Of a stretch of DNA of 49,392 bases, positions 48,690 through 49,392 are shown piece by piece. A program made the translations under genes and the position numbers. The notes below the pieces were generated by a model. That model had not been told where the DNA came from, searched no databases, and worked only from the letters and a program-made list of their open reading frames with translations. Numbering within the stretch: the stretch's first letter is position 1; each line of letters begins with the position of its first letter. The DNA comes from an uncultured Dialister sp. (lineage in GTDB: Bacteria > Bacillota > Negativicutes > Veillonellales > Dialisteraceae): NCBI RefSeq assembly GCF_900538805.1, contig NZ_UPZP01000005.1:1-49392 (forward strand). The letters run 5' to 3'.

Positions 48690-49229
48690 TTATTCCTTTA
48701 CCTGTTCCCTGTTCTTCAAAAGTTCTTCCGCTTCGGTAGCCGCAATGGCTCCCAAGATATCATGTCTGGTAATAATGCCCACCAGACGAGCCGGAGGCTG
48801 GATATCCGTATTTTCCGTCTTTTTCTTCTCCACCACCGGCACGGTCTTCAAATGCTCATCCACCATCAGATTCGTCAGTGTTTCCATATCCGTTTCCGGC
48901 GTGACGCAGCGCACATCCTTGGTCATGATTTCCGCTGCCGTCGTAGCAAGCAGCTTCCTGAAAGACCTTTCATACCGGCCGAAGCCGCAGTAGTACAGAT
49001 TTCCGCCCAGCACATCCACATACTGCGGAATCTTGGGCGTCACTTTCTTGTAAAGGAGATCCCCCTCTGAAACAATACCCAAAAGCTCATTGTCTTCCCC
49101 TACCACAGGAATGGCACTCACCGGATGGGTAATAAACAGCCCCACCAGCCGGTGCACCGTCACATCAGGAGAAACAGTAAACACATACTTGGTCATGAAA
49201 TCTTTGACTTTCAGTGATTTGGACGGCAT
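48690..49229 (-). CDS. Tandem CBS-domain protein
   Basis: A 179-residue cytosolic protein of two CBS domains: the first around 8-65 (FMTKYVFTVSPDVTVHRLVGLF and PVVGEDNELLGIVSEGDLL), the second around 97-165 (IMTKDVRCVTPETDMETLTNLM and LVGIITRHDIL). CBS pairs bind adenine nucleotides and act as energy or nucleotide sensors. No catalytic domain is attached, so the partner is unknown. AAGGAGGGG lies before the ATG. It has its own promoter and terminator and is not cotranscribed with ktrB. Confidence 0.92.
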   Translation of the reverse strand: MPSKSLKVKDFMTKYVFTVSPDVTVHRLVGLFITHPVSAIPVVGEDNELLGIVSEGDLLYKKVTPKIPQYVDVLGGNLYYCGFGRYERSFRKLLATTAAEIMTKDVRCVTPETDMETLTNLMVDEHLKTVPVVEKKKTENTDIQPPARLVGIITRHDILGAIAATEAEELLKNREQVKE

Positions 49230-49277
49230 AGCAACCCCTCCTTTTGAAAGCTCTGAAATCTATTATTTCCTACCTAT

Positions 49278-49306
49278 ATTTTAACGAATTTAGAGAAAAC
49301 GTGCAA
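49278..49306 (-). promoter_or_regulatory. CBS-protein gene promoter
   Basis: TTGCAC (49301-49306), 17 bases, TAAAAT (49278-49283) on the minus strand, about 50 bases before the ATG. Confidence 0.5.
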
Positions 49307-49315
49307 ATGGGAAGA

Positions 49316-49392
49316 TTAAGGAAGCACTGATTAATTCATAGAGTCTGCTTTTATAAGAATTTTTATGCACTGCTTCGTCATGGGACTCCTTA
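49316..49392 (+). repeat. 165-bp palindromic repeat, left half (copy F)
   Basis: TAAGGAAGCACTGATTAATTC begins a copy that the window end cuts at CTCCTTA, the centre of the palindrome. The arm (TGCTTTTATAAGAATTTTTA) matches copy E. Confidence 0.88.

Overview
The window reads as a piece of a Negativicutes chromosome, a diderm Firmicute most like Dialister or its relatives. This is inferred from gene content, not from a marker gene. Firmicute-style operons (rpiB-UPF0340-glyA, KtrAB-type K+ uptake, murA-mreB, strong AGGAGG ribosome binding sites) sit beside a full outer-membrane toolkit: BamA, TamB, OmpH/Skp-like proteins, LpxD, an LpxL-type acyltransferase, TolC and Mla. A Na+-pumping decarboxylase beta subunit also fits this group. 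Almost every gene is on the minus strand; the exception is the three-gene block at 2688-4434. No rRNA, tRNA, CRISPR array, phage gene or transposase gene was seen.

Layout, left to right. 178-2248: radC, a DUF4321 membrane protein and a lipoprotein. 2688-4434 (+): hotdog thioesterase, small OadG-like membrane protein and OadB-like Na+ pump. 5405-12211: diacylglycerol-type glycosyltransferase, ferritin, glyA, UPF0340, rpiB, uppP and an exported repeat protein. 13195-19437: PLP aminotransferase, two flavodoxins, an exported protein, glnS and a FAH-family hydrolase. 20259-21446: an MFS exporter bracketed by repeat blocks. 22461-43495: a cell-envelope supercluster. 43688-46022: mreB and murA. 46381-49229: ktrA, ktrB and a CBS-domain protein.

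In transcription order (right to left) the envelope supercluster runs: exported lipoyl-like domain, S55 (SpoIVB-type) peptidase, MlaE, MlaF, MlaD with a C-terminal beta-barrel, TolC, TamB, a sigma-70 factor, a single-pass membrane protein that could be its anti-sigma, BamA, an uncharacterised outer-membrane protein, three OmpH-like proteins (two of them lipoproteins), LpxD, an LpxL-like acyltransferase and an alpha/beta hydrolase. Together these cover phospholipid traffic, outer-membrane protein assembly, periplasmic chaperoning and lipid A acylation, with a private sigma factor embedded among them.

The intergenic DNA is unusual. Long gaps (0.35-1 kb) are filled by non-coding repeat mosaics. 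These include a 165-bp imperfect palindrome with TAGGGAAGC ends (five complete or nearly complete copies including a 36-bp remnant, plus two half copies that form the two ends of the window), hairpin cassettes whose stems differ between copies yet stay paired, and tandem arrays of 9-bp (GGTTCARAR) and 8-bp (CTAGYYCA) units. One palindrome sits inside the ktrB-ktrA operon and supplies the ktrB stop codon.
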